Source: Terriglobia bacterium (GTDB lineage Bacteria > Acidobacteriota > Terriglobia > Acidiferrales > UBA7541). From it: DNA of 57,721 nt. Made by a program: the position numbers and the translations under genes. Positions 20,071-29,451 of this stretch are shown here, piece after piece; the stretch's first letter is position 1, and every line of letters starts with the position of its first letter. The stretch spans positions 1-57,721 of the forward strand of contig JAIQGC010000020.1 in the NCBI GenBank assembly GCA_020072805.1. Direction: 5' to 3'. The notes under the pieces are model-generated. The model searched no databases and had not been told where the DNA came from. It was given only the letters and a program-made list of their open reading frames with translations.

Positions 20071-21482
20071 CGTATTTCTCCCGTCAGGCGCTCGATTCGC
20101 GCCACTGCGCTTTCGTGCTCCACCAGCGTTTGCTGGTAGGCCAGTTCCATGTGCTGGACGTCAAGCAGGGAATTGAGCAGCGTCTCGAAATCCGCCCGGT
20201 TGGCCTCGTACGCCGCCATCCCCGTTTGGAATGTCGCCTGCGATTGCGGGATCAGCCCTTCCCGGTACAATTGCGCCTGCTCTTCCGACGTGCGCGCCAC
20301 CACCAGCTGCTTCTTCAGCAGCGCCGCCGCTTCCTGCATTTGCGCGTCCTCTTCGATCCGCGCCCGCTCCACGTTGCTCTTCGCTTCCTTCAGCGCCGCC
20401 TGGCGCGGCCCGCGCCGCGGCAATTTCACCTCGAACGTGGCCATGTAGTAGTCGCGGAAATCGCCGCTCGTGTGCTGGTACGTGTAGGAGACCCCGAAAT
20501 CCGGCCGGAACTCCTTCTGCGCCATGCGCACTTCCGCCTGGCTCTTCCGCAGCATGGCCGTGCGCTCGCGCACTTCCGCGCTGCCCTCCTTCACCCGCTC
20601 CATCAGCGCTTCCCCCGCCAGCGGCAGCGGCGTAAGCGCCAGCGGCTCCGCCACGATGTCCGCGGAATCCTGCGCCCGCCGCACGATCCGTTTCAATTCG
20701 GCCTGCGCTTCCCCCGCCGCCTGCTGAATCATCGAAAGGTCGTAGAGATTCTTGGTGTGCTGCAATTGCGCCTTCAGGATGTCCTGTTGGTTGCCCTGCC
20801 CCACCCGGTAGCGCGCTTCCGTCACTTCGCTCACCTGCTTCAGAATTGTGTCGTGGTGCTCGTAGATCCCCCGCGCCTGCTGCAGATAAGCCAGCCGATA
20901 ATAAAGCTCCTTCATCCGCTCGATCTCACCCCGCCGCACGGCTTCGGTGCGTTCCTCCAGCACCCTCACTTCGCCATTCGCCACCTCCGCGCGCAGCTTG
21001 CGCTTTCCCGGGAACGGCAGTTCCTGCGAAGCGCCGAACCCGATATAGGCGAAATCACTGTTCGTGAAGCCGGCAAATGGCCGCGGGCTGCCGACGCTGA
21101 ATTGCTGCACCATGACCGTCGGGTCCGGCAGCGCCGAGACGCGCGGCGCCACGAACGCCGCCCCGCGCACCGCCTCTTCCGCCGCCTGAATATTCGGACT
21201 GTTCTTCCGCGCCTCCTCGATCAGCGCCGCCAGCGGAGTCGCCGCCGACGCGGGCGCCATCGCCATAGCCGCAGGCTGTCCCTCCGGCTGCTGCGCCTGG
21301 GCTTCCTGCGGCGCGGCGCTCAGCCCCCACGGCAGCGCCGCGGCTAGCAACAGCCCGCAGACGCCTCGCCGCAGCTTCCAGCCTGCAATCGCTCGCACGG
21401 CATTCTCCTCGCCCGCTTGCGTGCCAAGCCTCCCCTGCCTCTTGCCGAAAATTTCCAGGAAATCACAGTAAATGGAATTCAT
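20067..21482 (-). CDS. cusC: TolC-family outer-membrane efflux channel (CusC type)
   Basis: A protein of up to 471 residues with two outer-membrane-efflux repeats, long coiled-coil helices (for example LEERTEAVRRGEIERMKELYY) and the usual GxSQELPFPGKRKL region. ATG 21482 has GGAGGA 7 bases upstream. An in-frame GTG at 21398, with GAGGAG 6 bases upstream, would instead give a normal short signal peptide (GWKLRRGVCGLLLAAALPWG), so either start may be used. It forms the outer channel for CusA/CusB. The start of cusB overlaps its stop as ATGA. Confidence 0.9.
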   Translation of the reverse strand: MNSIYCDFLEIFGKRQGRLGTQAGEENAVRAIAGWKLRRGVCGLLLAAALPWGLSAAPQEAQAQQPEGQPAAMAMAPASAATPLAALIEEARKNSPNIQAAEEAVRGAAFVAPRVSALPDPTVMVQQFSVGSPRPFAGFTNSDFAYIGFGASQELPFPGKRKLRAEVANGEVRVLEERTEAVRRGEIERMKELYYRLAYLQQARGIYEHHDTILKQVSEVTEARYRVGQGNQQDILKAQLQHTKNLYDLSMIQQAAGEAQAELKRIVRRAQDSADIVAEPLALTPLPLAGEALMERVKEGSAEVRERTAMLRKSQAEVRMAQKEFRPDFGVSYTYQHTSGDFRDYYMATFEVKLPRRGPRQAALKEAKSNVERARIEEDAQMQEAAALLKKQLVVARTSEEQAQLYREGLIPQSQATFQTGMAAYEANRADFETLLNSLLDVQHMELAYQQTLVEHESAVARIERLTGEIR

Positions 21483-21522
21483 GCGTACTCCTCCGTACGT
21501 TTCGTTTCTGGAATGGCTCCCG

Positions 21523-21542
21523 CGCACAGGCGCACCTGTGCG
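21523..21542. promoter_or_regulatory. 8-bp hairpin between the Cys-rich gene and cusC
   Basis: CGCACAGG, loop CGCA, CCTGTGCG is a perfect hairpin between the stop of the Cys-rich gene (21567) and the cusC ribosome binding site. It has no T-run, so message processing or partial termination is more likely than a full stop. Confidence 0.35.
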
Positions 21543-21566
21543 GATTCAGAAAGATACGGAGGAAAT

Positions 21567-21935
21567 TCAGATTCTCAGGACGGAAATACTGGGGGGAGGA
21601 CTGCTGGGCGGCGAAAACGTTCCGCTATTGCCGAGGATAGAGCTTCCCTCGTCTTCAACAAGAGCCTGGGAAAAGAAAACTCCATCCGCATCCGGCGTCC
21701 ACACGGGCGCCGGCAACTCCGCGCGCACCGCCAAATACGGATCGTCTTGCGCCGAAATCGTGCAGCAGGAAGGCGATGCAGCCGCCAGCGCGCTTTCGCA
21801 CTCATGGCTCATCCGCCCCGGACAGGCTCCCCGCTCCAGCCCTGCCGGAACCTGCGCCATGGCGCACGCCATCACCGGGCCGGCAAGCAGTGCCAGCAAA
21901 GCAACGGAAGCCGCGAATCCACGAAGTTTACTCAT
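21567..21935 (-). CDS. small secreted Cys-rich protein heading the efflux operon
   Basis: A 122-residue protein with a signal peptide (GFAASVALLALLAGPVMA) and a short mature part holding Cys residues at CAMA, GACPGRMSHEC and SPSCC, with Met and His nearby. I do not recognise a named family. Its place as first gene before cusCBA and its soft-metal-type residues suggest a periplasmic metal-binding or metal-sensing helper; this is inference. The gap to cusC holds only a short hairpin, so one transcript is likely. The tail is Ser/Pro-rich. Confidence 0.6.
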   Translation of the reverse strand: MSKLRGFAASVALLALLAGPVMACAMAQVPAGLERGACPGRMSHECESALAAASPSCCTISAQDDPYLAVRAELPAPVWTPDADGVFFSQALVEDEGSSILGNSGTFSPPSSPPPSISVLRI

Positions 21936-22086
21936 TTCTGAATTCCAGACTACCCCTTCCCTTTATGGGACGCAAGAAGAACCTGCCTTGGTTGCTTTTC
22001 CTGCCACCTCGCCCAGACCCGCCTCGCCGAATTCCGCAGTCCGCATGGAAAGGGGGATTCCCTCCTGTTATTCTTCTAATGTTGGA

Positions 22087-22126
22087 TGGCGGCATGCCGC
22101 CAGTGTCTGCCGGCCTTCACGGCCGG
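22087..22126. repeat. two adjacent palindromes in the cus-glgP divergent gap
   Basis: TGGCGGCATGCCGCCA (22087-22102) is a perfect 16-bp palindrome. CCGGCC-TTCAC-GGCCGG follows about 8 bases later. They sit in the 215-bp gap between the divergent efflux operon and the phosphorylase and could be operators or a repeat element. No metal-regulator consensus is recognised. Confidence 0.4.
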
Positions 22127-22150
22127 AGCGTGGGCAGAAAGTGGAAGCAG

Positions 22151-23935
22151 ATGAAAGATTTCAGCGCAATCGAAACCGCCTTGCGTTCGATCGCCTATTT
22201 CACCATGGAGATTGCTCTGGAAAGCTCCATGCCCAGCTACAGCGGCGGCTTGGGCGTTCTCGCCGGCGATACCATTCGCGCCGGAGCGGACATGAAGGTG
22301 CCCATGGTCGCGGTCTCTCTCCTCTACCGCCAGGGCTATTTTTCCCAGCGCCTCGATGCCGAAGGCGCCCAGCTCGAAGAACCGGTCAACTGGCGCGTCG
22401 AGGATTTCCTCAAGGAAGAGCCCGCGCGCATCTCCATCACCATTGAAGAACGCGAAGTCGAACTGCGCTGCTGGCGCTATGACGCCAAAGGCGTCACCGG
22501 TTACAACATCCCCATTTATTTCCTCGACAGCGATCTCCCCTCCAACGACCTTTCCGACCGTCTCCTCACCGGCGGCCTCTACCGCGGCGACCGCCGCTAC
22601 CGCCTCTGCCAGGAAACCATTCTCGGCATCGGCGGCGTGCGCATGCTGCGCGCTCTGGGCTATTCCTCCCTCACCCGCTTCCACATGAACGAAGGCCACG
22701 CCGGCCTCCTCGGCCTCGAACTGCTCAACGAAGAAGTCAAAAAAGCCGGCCGCCGCTCTTTTAATGCCGAAGATGTCGAAAAAGTCCGCCAGATGTGCCT
22801 CTTCACCACGCACACCCCTGTTCCCGCCGGCCATGACCGTTTTCCCATGTCCATCGTTCACAAAGTCTTCTGCCACCGCGAGGATTTTCTCAACATGCAG
22901 GACGTCTTCTGCGCCAAGTTCCTTAACGAAGTTCTCCAGGAAAACCGCCCCTTCAAAACCATCGAAGAAGCCGTTCAGGCCGGCACCACCCTCAACATGA
23001 CCTATCTCGCTCTGCACCTCAGCGGCTACGTCAATGGCGTGGCCAAGCTGCACGGCGAGACCTCCCGCAAAATGTTCTCCGACCTGCGCATCGAGTCCAT
23101 TACCAACGGCATCCATGCCGTCACTTGGGCCGCCCCGGCCTTCCGCGAGCTTTTCGACCGCTACATTCGCGGATGGCGCGAGGATAATTTCAGCCTGCGC
23201 GGCGCCCTGGGCATTCCTTCCGGCGAAATCTGGAGCGCCCACGCCGCCGCCAAACACCGCCTCTTCGATCTCGTCCGCGTGCGCACCGGCCTCTCGCTCG
23301 ACGCCGAAGTCTTCACCATCGGCTTCGCCCGCCGCGCCACCGGCTACAAGCGCGCCGGCCTCATCCTCTCCGATCTCGACCGCCTCAAGGATGTCACCGC
23401 CAAATCCGGCGCTTTCCAGCTCATCTTCGCCGGCAAGGCTCATCCCGATGACAGCGGCGGCAAGGAAATCATCCGGGAAATCTTCCGCGCCAAAAAAGCC
23501 CTCGGCAAATCTCTGCGCATCGTCTATCTCGACGAATACAACATGGACCTCGCCGCCAAGCTCGTCTCCGGCGTGGATCTCTGGCTCAACACCCCGCAGA
23601 TTCCTCTCGAAGCCTCCGGCACCAGCGGCATGAAGGCCGCCCTCAACGGCGTTCCCAGTCTCAGCGTTCTCGATGGATGGTGGGTCGAAGGACACATCGA
23701 AGGCAAAACCGGCTGGTGCATCGGCGACCCCTCGCACACCCACGGCGAAAGAACCGACGGCAAAGCCGAGGCCGAATCGCTCTACCACAAACTAGAAAAT
23801 GTAATTCTTCCGCTCTTCTACAACCATCGCGAAGACTTCGTCTCCGTCATGCAGCACGCCATCGCCCTCAACGGCTCCTTCTTCCACACTCAGCGCATGC
23901 TCCAGCAATACGTCACCAACGCTTACTTCCGCTAA
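22151..23935 (+). CDS. glgP: alpha-glucan phosphorylase, short type (GT35)
   Basis: A 594-residue member of the short alpha-glucan phosphorylase group, which releases glucose 1-phosphate from maltodextrins or glycogen with pyridoxal phosphate. Seen: IAYFTMEIALESSMPSYSGG start, HMNEGHAGLL, ESITNGIHAVTW, GFARRATGYKRAGL, and the PLP-lysine block EASGTSGMKAALNG. It lacks the long N-terminal region of classical GlgP, as expected for this group. ATG 22151 fits the domain start, though its ribosome site is weak and the frame is open further upstream. Confidence 0.92.
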   Translation: MKDFSAIETALRSIAYFTMEIALESSMPSYSGGLGVLAGDTIRAGADMKVPMVAVSLLYRQGYFSQRLDAEGAQLEEPVNWRVEDFLKEEPARISITIEEREVELRCWRYDAKGVTGYNIPIYFLDSDLPSNDLSDRLLTGGLYRGDRRYRLCQETILGIGGVRMLRALGYSSLTRFHMNEGHAGLLGLELLNEEVKKAGRRSFNAEDVEKVRQMCLFTTHTPVPAGHDRFPMSIVHKVFCHREDFLNMQDVFCAKFLNEVLQENRPFKTIEEAVQAGTTLNMTYLALHLSGYVNGVAKLHGETSRKMFSDLRIESITNGIHAVTWAAPAFRELFDRYIRGWREDNFSLRGALGIPSGEIWSAHAAAKHRLFDLVRVRTGLSLDAEVFTIGFARRATGYKRAGLILSDLDRLKDVTAKSGAFQLIFAGKAHPDDSGGKEIIREIFRAKKALGKSLRIVYLDEYNMDLAAKLVSGVDLWLNTPQIPLEASGTSGMKAALNGVPSLSVLDGWWVEGHIEGKTGWCIGDPSHTHGERTDGKAEAESLYHKLENVILPLFYNHREDFVSVMQHAIALNGSFFHTQRMLQQYVTNAYFR

Positions 23936-23957
23936 CCAACATTCTTCCCAAATTCTT

Positions 23958-24110
23958 CTGTAGGGGCGGAGCTTGCTTCGCCCGCTGCTGCACGAATTCG
24001 CTTGCATCTTCAAGCAGTGTGCGCCGCTCTTCTGTAGCCGCCCTCTTCAGAGGGCGGGCCTTTCCATCTCGCTGGCGCAGACTTTTCCCCCTCCGTGAAA
24101 AATCCAGGCC
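23958..24110. repeat. dispersed acidobacterial-type repeat, copy A
   Basis: A 37-bp core at 24029-24065 contains the hairpin CGCCCTCT-TC-AGAGGGCG. It is identical to 46793-46829, and both copies are preceded by a second motif (GTAGGGGCGGAGCTTGCTTC here, GTAGGAGCGGAGTTTGCTCC there) and followed by CTCCGTGAAAAAT or CTCCGTGAGAAAT. Lies between glgP and the hisA stop. Function unknown. Confidence 0.75.
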
Positions 24111-24136
24111 AAGTCCGCAACTTCCCTCCGCCATTT

Positions 24137-24826
24137 TCACCGCAGCCGCTTCGTATACAGCGCCATCCCCACCGCCGCATCCATCCCCATCTTCTCCAGC
24201 GCCGCAATCTCCCGCCGCGAGCGGATCCCTCCCGCCGCGATGATCGGCAGGGAAGTCTGCTCCCGCAATTCCCGGAACCACTTCAGGTTCGCCCCGCTCA
24301 TCGTTCCCTCGCGGTCCACGTCCGTGCACAGAAATCCCCCGCACAGCGGCGCAAGCTCTTCCATCACCTCCGCCGGCCGCAGCGCCAGCCGTGTGCGCCA
24401 TCCCCGCACCGCAATCCGCCCGCGCAGCGTGTCCAGCGCCACCACGATCCGCCTGCGCCCGATGGCTGTCCTCAGCCGCCTCAGAAATCGTGTATCCACC
24501 GCACCGTCCCGGAACGCCGCGCTGCCCACGATCACCTGCGCCGCCCCCAGCTTCACCAGTTCCTTCGCGCGCGCCACCGTGCGCACCCCTCCGCCCACCC
24601 GCACGCGCATCCCGTAATCCCGCCGCGCCGCGCGGCACAGTTTCTTCACCCACTCCTCGTTCGCTCCTGTCCCGATCGCCGCATCCAGATCAATCACGTT
24701 CAGCCACGGGTGCCGCCGGAACCGCTCCAACAGCCCGAGCACGTCCGCAACCTCCAGCGCGCGCCGCCGCCCGTGCACCAGCTGCACGGCCTTTCCGTCC
24801 TGCAGATCGATGCATGGGATCATCAT
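24137..24826 (-). CDS. hisA: HisA-like phosphoribosylformimino-AICAR ribotide isomerase, divergent
   Basis: A 229-residue beta/alpha barrel for the Amadori-type isomerisation in histidine synthesis. The catalytic Asp segments are kept ([18 protein letters not shown] near the start, [12 protein letters not shown] near 170), as are the phosphate loops VGGGVRT and AGGIRS. The canonical loop after the first strand (QGDY with a following acidic run) is replaced by [14 protein letters not shown], and the protein is shorter than usual. It is the last gene of the his operon, and its start overlaps the hisF stop by 4 bp. Context makes HisA function very likely. Confidence 0.85.
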   Translation of the reverse strand: MMIPCIDLQDGKAVQLVHGRRRALEVADVLGLLERFRRHPWLNVIDLDAAIGTGANEEWVKKLCRAARRDYGMRVRVGGGVRTVARAKELVKLGAAQVIVGSAAFRDGAVDTRFLRRLRTAIGRRRIVVALDTLRGRIAVRGWRTRLALRPAEVMEELAPLCGGFLCTDVDREGTMSGANLKWFRELREQTSLPIIAAGGIRSRREIAALEKMGMDAAVGMALYTKRLR

Positions 24827-25584
24827 GTCAGGCGCACCGTCACTCCCTCCGAAGCAAGATATTCCTTCAACTCGCGGATCGGCTGAATTCCGTCATGAAA
24901 AATGGAAGCAGCCAGCGCCGCTTCCGCCTCTCCGCCCACGAATACGTCCAGAAAGTCCTGCGGCGTCCGCGCCCCGCCCGAGGCGATCACTGGAACGGGA
25001 ACGGCGTGCGCCACCGCCGCCGTCAAAGCGCAATCAAATCCGGTCTGCGTACCGTCGCGGTCGATCGATGTCAGCAGAATTTCCCCCGCTCCGCGCCCGG
25101 CGCCCTCCCGCGCCCACTCCACCGCATCCCTCGCCACGTCCTCCCGCCCTCCGCTCACCCGCACTGACCATCCTCTTCCCGCGCGGTACGCATCGATCGC
25201 CAGCACCACCGCCTGCGACCCGAATTCCGCCGCCAGTTCCGCGATCAGCTCCGGCCGCCGCACCGCCGCCGTGTTCACTCCCATCTTGTCCGCTCCCGCC
25301 CCGATCACCGCCCGCGCCTCTTCCAGCGTGCGGATGCCCCCGCCCACGGTGAACGGAATCGAAAGCTGCGCCGCCACGCCGCGGATCATTTCCAGTTGCG
25401 TGTCCTTGCCCTCCGGCGTCGCCGAAATATCCAGCAGCACAATCTCATCCGCCCCTTCGCCCTGGTAGCGCAGCGCCAGCTCCACCGGGTCACCCGCGTC
25501 CCGCAGGCCCTTGAACTTGACCCCTTTCACCACCCGCCCCTCGCGGCAATCCAGGCAGGGAATAATCCTCCGCACCAGGCTCAT
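24823..25584 (-). CDS. hisF: imidazole glycerol phosphate synthase cyclase subunit
   Basis: A 253-residue barrel that closes the imidazole ring using ammonia from HisH. Catalytic Asp residues are in [15 protein letters not shown] (about residue 11) and [13 protein letters not shown] (about 130); [15 protein letters not shown] and VIASGGA follow. ATG 25584 overlaps the hisH stop by 4 bp. The length is normal and nothing is missing. Confidence 0.95.
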   Translation of the reverse strand: MSLVRRIIPCLDCREGRVVKGVKFKGLRDAGDPVELALRYQGEGADEIVLLDISATPEGKDTQLEMIRGVAAQLSIPFTVGGGIRTLEEARAVIGAGADKMGVNTAAVRRPELIAELAAEFGSQAVVLAIDAYRAGRGWSVRVSGGREDVARDAVEWAREGAGRGAGEILLTSIDRDGTQTGFDCALTAAVAHAVPVPVIASGGARTPQDFLDVFVGGEAEAALAASIFHDGIQPIRELKEYLASEGVTVRLT

Positions 25585-26186
25585 TGCGCCGCCTCCAGAA
25601 AATTCCGCAGCACCCGCTCGCCCGTCGCTCCCGATTTCTCCGGATGAAACTGCACTCCGAAAATGTTCCGCCGCTCCACCGCCGCCGCGAACGCCATGCC
25701 ATGCGTGCACACCCCGGCGATCCCCTCCGCTTCAGCCCCCGGCGCGAACGAGTGCGCAAAGTAAAAACAGTCGCTCTCAGAAATTCCCCGCAGCAGCCGC
25801 GAACTGGCCCGCGGCGTCACCTGGTTCCATCCCATGTGCGGCCTCTTCACCGTCGGCGGCAGTTCCTTCACCCGGCCCGGAAAAATCCCCAGACCGCGCA
25901 TCTCCGGCGCCTCGTCACTTCCCGCGAAGAATATCTGCATTCCCAGGCAGATCCCCAGCACCGGAATTCCCTCAGCAATCCGCCCGCAAAGCGTTTCCCG
26001 CGTTCCCGCCGCCTCCAGCGCCCGCACCAGCGCCCCGATATGCCCCACGCCCGGAACGGCCAGCACCGTGGCCCGCCGCAGCGCCTCGCGCGTCGCAATC
26101 CGCTCCGTCTCCGCTCCCAGCCGCCGCAGCGCGCACTCCAGCGAAAATAGATTTCCCGCCCCGTAATCCAGCAACGAAACCTTCAT
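25581..26186 (-). CDS. hisH: imidazole glycerol phosphate synthase glutaminase subunit
   Basis: This 201-residue class I glutamine amidotransferase feeds ammonia to HisF. The nucleophile Cys80 is in [12 protein letters not shown], and His181/Glu183 are in [10 protein letters not shown]. The N-terminus [16 protein letters not shown] is typical. Start ATG 26186 overlaps the hisB stop as ATGA; its stop overlaps the hisF start. Confidence 0.95.
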   Translation of the reverse strand: MKVSLLDYGAGNLFSLECALRRLGAETERIATREALRRATVLAVPGVGHIGALVRALEAAGTRETLCGRIAEGIPVLGICLGMQIFFAGSDEAPEMRGLGIFPGRVKELPPTVKRPHMGWNQVTPRASSRLLRGISESDCFYFAHSFAPGAEAEGIAGVCTHGMAFAAAVERRNIFGVQFHPEKSGATGERVLRNFLEAAQ

Positions 26187-26776
26187 AGCAGCCCCTTCGT
26201 GCTCGGCAGCAGCCGCTGCAGTTGCCGGTCCCGTGTCACCGCGAAGCGCAGCGCCCGCGCAAACGCCTTGAACATCGCTTCCACCTTGTGGTGCGCCGAG
26301 CGCCCGTAGCGGATCTCCACGTGCACATTGGCCCGCGCCGCCTGCGCAAACCCCTGAAAAAAATCCTCCACCACCGCGCTCTCCAGCTCCCCCACTTGCA
26401 CCGCTCCGATCGTTCCCCGGCATACGCAGTGCGGCCTTCCGCTCAGGTCAATCGCCGCCGCCACCAGCGTTTCGTCCATGGGCATCAGAAAATATCCCGC
26501 TCGCAGAATCCCTTTCTTGTCTCCCAGCGCCTCGCGCACGGCCTCTCCCAGCACGATGCCCAGGTCCTCCACCGTGTGGTGCTGGTCCACGTCCAGGTCC
26601 CCCTGGGCCTGCACCTCAAGGTCGAATCCGCCGTGCCGCGCGAATAGTTCCAGCATGTGGTCCAGAAATCGTATCCCCGTGCGCACGCTGCTCTTTCCGC
26701 GCCCGTCCAGATTCAGTGCCAGCCGGATGTCCGTCTCCGTCGTCTTCCGCTTCACTTGCGCCTTGCGTGCTTTCAT
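26183..26776 (-). CDS. hisB: imidazoleglycerol-phosphate dehydratase
   Basis: A 197-residue single-domain dehydratase without the phosphatase domain of the enterobacterial fusion. Metal-binding His/Glu motifs are present: FLDHMLELFARHGGFD, QHHTVEDLGIVLGEA and SAHHKVEAMFKAFARALR. The histidinol-phosphate phosphatase step must be supplied elsewhere. It starts 4 bp inside the end of hisD and ends 4 bp inside hisH. Confidence 0.95.
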   Translation of the reverse strand: MKARKAQVKRKTTETDIRLALNLDGRGKSSVRTGIRFLDHMLELFARHGGFDLEVQAQGDLDVDQHHTVEDLGIVLGEAVREALGDKKGILRAGYFLMPMDETLVAAAIDLSGRPHCVCRGTIGAVQVGELESAVVEDFFQGFAQAARANVHVEIRYGRSAHHKVEAMFKAFARALRFAVTRDRQLQRLLPSTKGLL

Positions 26777-28038
26777 AGCCTCACCTTTACGGCCTGCTCG
26801 TGCGCCGTCAATCCTTCCGCTCGCGCCAGCGCCATCGCCGCCGGACCCAGCCGCCGCGCGCCCGCCCTCGTAATCTCCTGCACACTTATGCATTTCACGA
26901 AATCCCGCACGCTCAATCCCGCTCGGCTGCGCGCCCATCCCGCCGTCGGCAGCACGTGATTGCTTCCGCTCGCGTAATCCCCAAACGGCTGCGCGCTGTA
27001 GTCGCCCAGAAACACCGTTCCCGCCGAGCGCACCTCCGCAAGCGCTTCCTTCGCCCGGCCCACCAGGCTCAAATGCTCCGGCGCAAACCGGTTGATGAAT
27101 CCCATCGCCGCTCCCCGCGAGGCCGCAATCACGATGGCTCCCGTCTTCGCCAGCGAACGCCCCGCCGGATTGCCCTCGGGCAGACGCGCGCACTGCTCCC
27201 GCAATTCCTCCGCCACCGCCCGGCCCAGCTTCGCCGACGTCGTCACCAGGATGCTCACCGCGTCCGCCGCGTGCTCCGCCTGCGCCAGCAAATCCGCCGC
27301 AATCCATTGCGCATTCCCGTCCTCCGCGTAAACCACCGCCTCCGTCGGCCCCGCCGGCAGATCAATCGCGCAGTCCGCGCTCACAATCTGCTTCGCCGCC
27401 GTCACATAGCGGTTGCCCGGCCCGAAAATCTTCTCCACCGGACGAATCGTCCGCGTGCCATACGCCAGCGCCGCAATCGCCTGCGCCCCGCCCGCCCGGT
27501 ACACCTCGCGCAATCCCAGCAGGGAAGCCGCCGCCAGCACATTCACGCTCGGCCGCGGGCAGCTCACCACGATCTCCGCGACTCCCGCCATCTGCGCCGG
27601 TACCGCGGTCATCAGCAGCGTCGAGACAAGCGCCGCCCCGCCTCCCGGCACGTAGCAGCCAATGCGCTCGATGGGCCGCACTATCTGCCCCACGCGCACG
27701 CCGCTTTCAGGTTCGATGCTCCAGCGCTCCGGCATCTGCTCCCGCGCCACCCGCCGGATGTTCCGCGCCGCCTGCTCGATGGCCCGCAAAATTTCCGGCT
27801 GCGCCTCCCGCTCCGCCGCGCGCATCTCCGCCGCGCTCACCTTCAGGGTCTTCGCGCTCACCCGCACCCGGTCCAGCCGCTCCGTCCATTCCACCAGCGC
27901 CTGGTCGCCCCGCCGCCGCACGTCCCCGACGATGCGCTCCGCCGCGCGCAGCGCCTCCGGATCGCTCCGCCGCCGCCCCTCCAGCAGCGTTCGTTCGCTT
28001 CGCGCATTCAGTTGGAGTGTCCGCATCAGTGTCCCCAT
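26773..28038 (-). CDS. hisD: histidinol dehydrogenase
   Basis: A protein of about 421 residues that carries out the last two NAD-linked oxidations to histidine. Seen: ERIGCYVPGGGAALVSTLL, KIFGPGNRYVTAAKQIV, DLPAGPTEAVV, FAPEHLSL and the late GDYSAQPFGDYASGSNHVLPT, split here by family convention into substrate and zinc regions. Both ATG 28038 (TGATG overlap with hisG) and GTG 28041 (GTGA overlap) are possible starts. All conserved blocks are intact. Confidence 0.95.
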   Translation of the reverse strand: MGTLMRTLQLNARSERTLLEGRRRSDPEALRAAERIVGDVRRRGDQALVEWTERLDRVRVSAKTLKVSAAEMRAAEREAQPEILRAIEQAARNIRRVAREQMPERWSIEPESGVRVGQIVRPIERIGCYVPGGGAALVSTLLMTAVPAQMAGVAEIVVSCPRPSVNVLAAASLLGLREVYRAGGAQAIAALAYGTRTIRPVEKIFGPGNRYVTAAKQIVSADCAIDLPAGPTEAVVYAEDGNAQWIAADLLAQAEHAADAVSILVTTSAKLGRAVAEELREQCARLPEGNPAGRSLAKTGAIVIAASRGAAMGFINRFAPEHLSLVGRAKEALAEVRSAGTVFLGDYSAQPFGDYASGSNHVLPTAGWARSRAGLSVRDFVKCISVQEITRAGARRLGPAAMALARAEGLTAHEQAVKVRL

Positions 28039-28910
28039 CACGGCACGATCTTATTCAGCGGATATTCCACGATCCCCTCCGCTCCCGCCGATTTCAGTTT
28101 CGGAATGACATGCCGCACAAACTCTTCGTCCACGATCGTGTTCACTGCCACCCATTCCGCGTCGCTCAACGTGGACACCGTCGGATTCTTCAGCGCCGGC
28201 AGCACCCCCAGCACTCCCGCCAGGCTCTCCCTCTTCACGTTCAGCATCAGTCCCACCTTGCTCCTCGCCGCGATGGCCCCTTGCAGCAGCAGCACCATGT
28301 TCTCCGCCTTCTCCCGCTTCCACGCGTCCGCAGCCGCTTTGCGGTTCATCACGAACACCGTCGCCGATTCCATCACCGTATCCACAATCCGCAGCCGGTT
28401 GGCCCGCAGCGACGACCCCGTCTCCGTCACCTCCACAATGGCGTCCGCCAGGTGTGGCACTTTCACCTCCGTCGCTCCCCAGGAAAACTCCACCCGCGCC
28501 TTCACCCCGTGGCTCGCCAGGTATTTTTCCGTTATCCGCACCACTTCCGTGGAAACCACTTTCTCTTCCAGGTCGCGCACCTCGCGCATCGGCGAATCCT
28601 CCGGCACCGCCAGCACCCAGCGCACCGGCGTCAGCCTCTGCTTCGAGTAAACCAGCTCGGCAATCTCCGCCACGTCCGCCGACGTCTCCACCACCCAGTC
28701 CCGCCCCGTGATCCCCGCGTCCAGCGCTCCCGTTTCCACGTACCGCGCCATCTCCTGCGCCCGTACCATCAGGCATTCGATCTCCGCATCGTCAATCCCC
28801 GGAAAATAGCTCCGTGAATTCATCGTCACCCGCCACCCCGCCCGCGCCATCAGCTCCAGCGTGGCCTCCTGCAAACTCCCCTTGGGTATCCCCAGCTTCA
28901 TCCGCTTCAC
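28038..28910 (-). CDS. hisG: ATP phosphoribosyltransferase, long form
   Basis: This 290-residue enzyme catalyses the first step of histidine synthesis. The length and C-terminal region ([20 protein letters not shown] and the following ACT-like domain) mark the long, feedback-inhibited form, so no HisZ is needed. The N-terminus reads [19 protein letters not shown] 28910 is preferred over ATG 28901 because GGAGAG lies 5 bases before it and it forms a GTGA overlap with the hisI stop. It is regulated at enzyme level by histidine and, from the upstream sequence, by attenuation. Confidence 0.93.
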   Translation of the reverse strand: MKRMKLGIPKGSLQEATLELMARAGWRVTMNSRSYFPGIDDAEIECLMVRAQEMARYVETGALDAGITGRDWVVETSADVAEIAELVYSKQRLTPVRWVLAVPEDSPMREVRDLEEKVVSTEVVRITEKYLASHGVKARVEFSWGATEVKVPHLADAIVEVTETGSSLRANRLRIVDTVMESATVFVMNRKAAADAWKREKAENMVLLLQGAIAARSKVGLMLNVKRESLAGVLGVLPALKNPTVSTLSDAEWVAVNTIVDEEFVRHVIPKLKSAGAEGIVEYPLNKIVP

Positions 28911-29293
28911 TGGCTCTCTCCTTTTCCATAAACCTTCTCCGGCGAAAACGCCCGCTCCTGGCTCACCCGCAGGCTCCCGTCCTCCTCCACCCGCCGGTAA
29001 AAACACGTCCGGAACCCTTCGTGGCACACCCCCGGCCCCTGCGCCTCGACGCGCAGCAGCAGCGTGTCCTGGTCGCAGTCCACGCGCATCTCCCGCACCA
29101 CCAGACGGTGCCCGCTCGTCTCCCCCTTGCGCCACAGCTTCTTCCTTGTCCGGCTGTAGAACGTCACTTCGCCGCACTTCCGCGTCGCCGCGTACGCTTC
29201 CTCGTTCATGAACCCCACCATGAGCACCTCTCCCGACGCCGCGTCCTGCACCACCGCCGGCAGCAGTCCCTCCAGCTTTTCAAAATCCAGCAT
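28907..29293 (-). CDS. hisI: phosphoribosyl-AMP cyclohydrolase
   Basis: A 128-residue zinc enzyme opening the purine ring. The Cys ligands are in [11 protein letters not shown] and [16 protein letters not shown], and the substrate block is [18 protein letters not shown]. There is no fused HisE domain. It is the first gene of the operon: ATG 29293 has GGAGGGA 7 bases upstream, directly after the U-run of the attenuator hairpin. The next gene starts inside its stop codon. Confidence 0.95.
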   Translation of the reverse strand: MLDFEKLEGLLPAVVQDAASGEVLMVGFMNEEAYAATRKCGEVTFYSRTRKKLWRKGETSGHRLVVREMRVDCDQDTLLLRVEAQGPGVCHEGFRTCFYRRVEEDGSLRVSQERAFSPEKVYGKGESQ

Positions 29294-29307
29294 GGTAAAT
29301 TCCCTCC

Positions 29308-29346
29308 AAAAACAAAAATCCCGCCTGGCGTTTTTCCGCCGGCGGG
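29308..29346 (-). terminator. his attenuator terminator
   Basis: On the minus strand, CCCGCC-GGCG, a GAAAAA loop and CGCC-A-GGCGGG form a hairpin with one bulged base, followed by ATTTTTGTTTTT. This is an intrinsic terminator placed between the His-rich leader and hisI. Its U-run ends at the hisI ribosome binding site. Confidence 0.85.
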
Positions 29347-29401
29347 CTGATTGAGTGCTCTTGCTATCGTGCTATTTCGCTATGCACACCTCAGCAGCCG
29401 C
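29342..29401 (-). promoter_or_regulatory. possible antiterminator pairing
   Basis: The leader segment at 29395-29401 (GCGGCTG on the minus strand) can pair, with one bulge, with 29342-29349 (CAGCCCGC), which includes the 5' arm of the terminator. A ribosome stalled at the His codons would leave this pairing free. Separately, TTTCGCTATG at 29375-29384 and its exact reverse complement at 29449-29458 bracket the leader frame. Confidence 0.5.
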
Positions 29402-29451
29402 GGATTGTGTCCGTGGTGATGATGGTGCTGCCGCTGTGTCTGCAGTGCCAT
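29380..29451 (-). CDS. hisL: histidine operon leader peptide
   Basis: A 23-codon frame starting ATG GCA CTG CAG and reading MALQTQRQHHHHHGH, then NPRLLRCA and TAG. It has five consecutive His codons and a sixth two codons later, the hallmark of an attenuation leader. Slow translation at these codons when charged His-tRNA is short would stop the terminator at 29308-29346 from forming. There is no Shine-Dalgarno site, but the predicted transcription start is only about 5 bases upstream, so near-leaderless translation is likely. It is far too short for ordinary gene finding. Confidence 0.85.
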   Translation of the reverse strand: MALQTQRQHHHHHGHNPRLLRCA

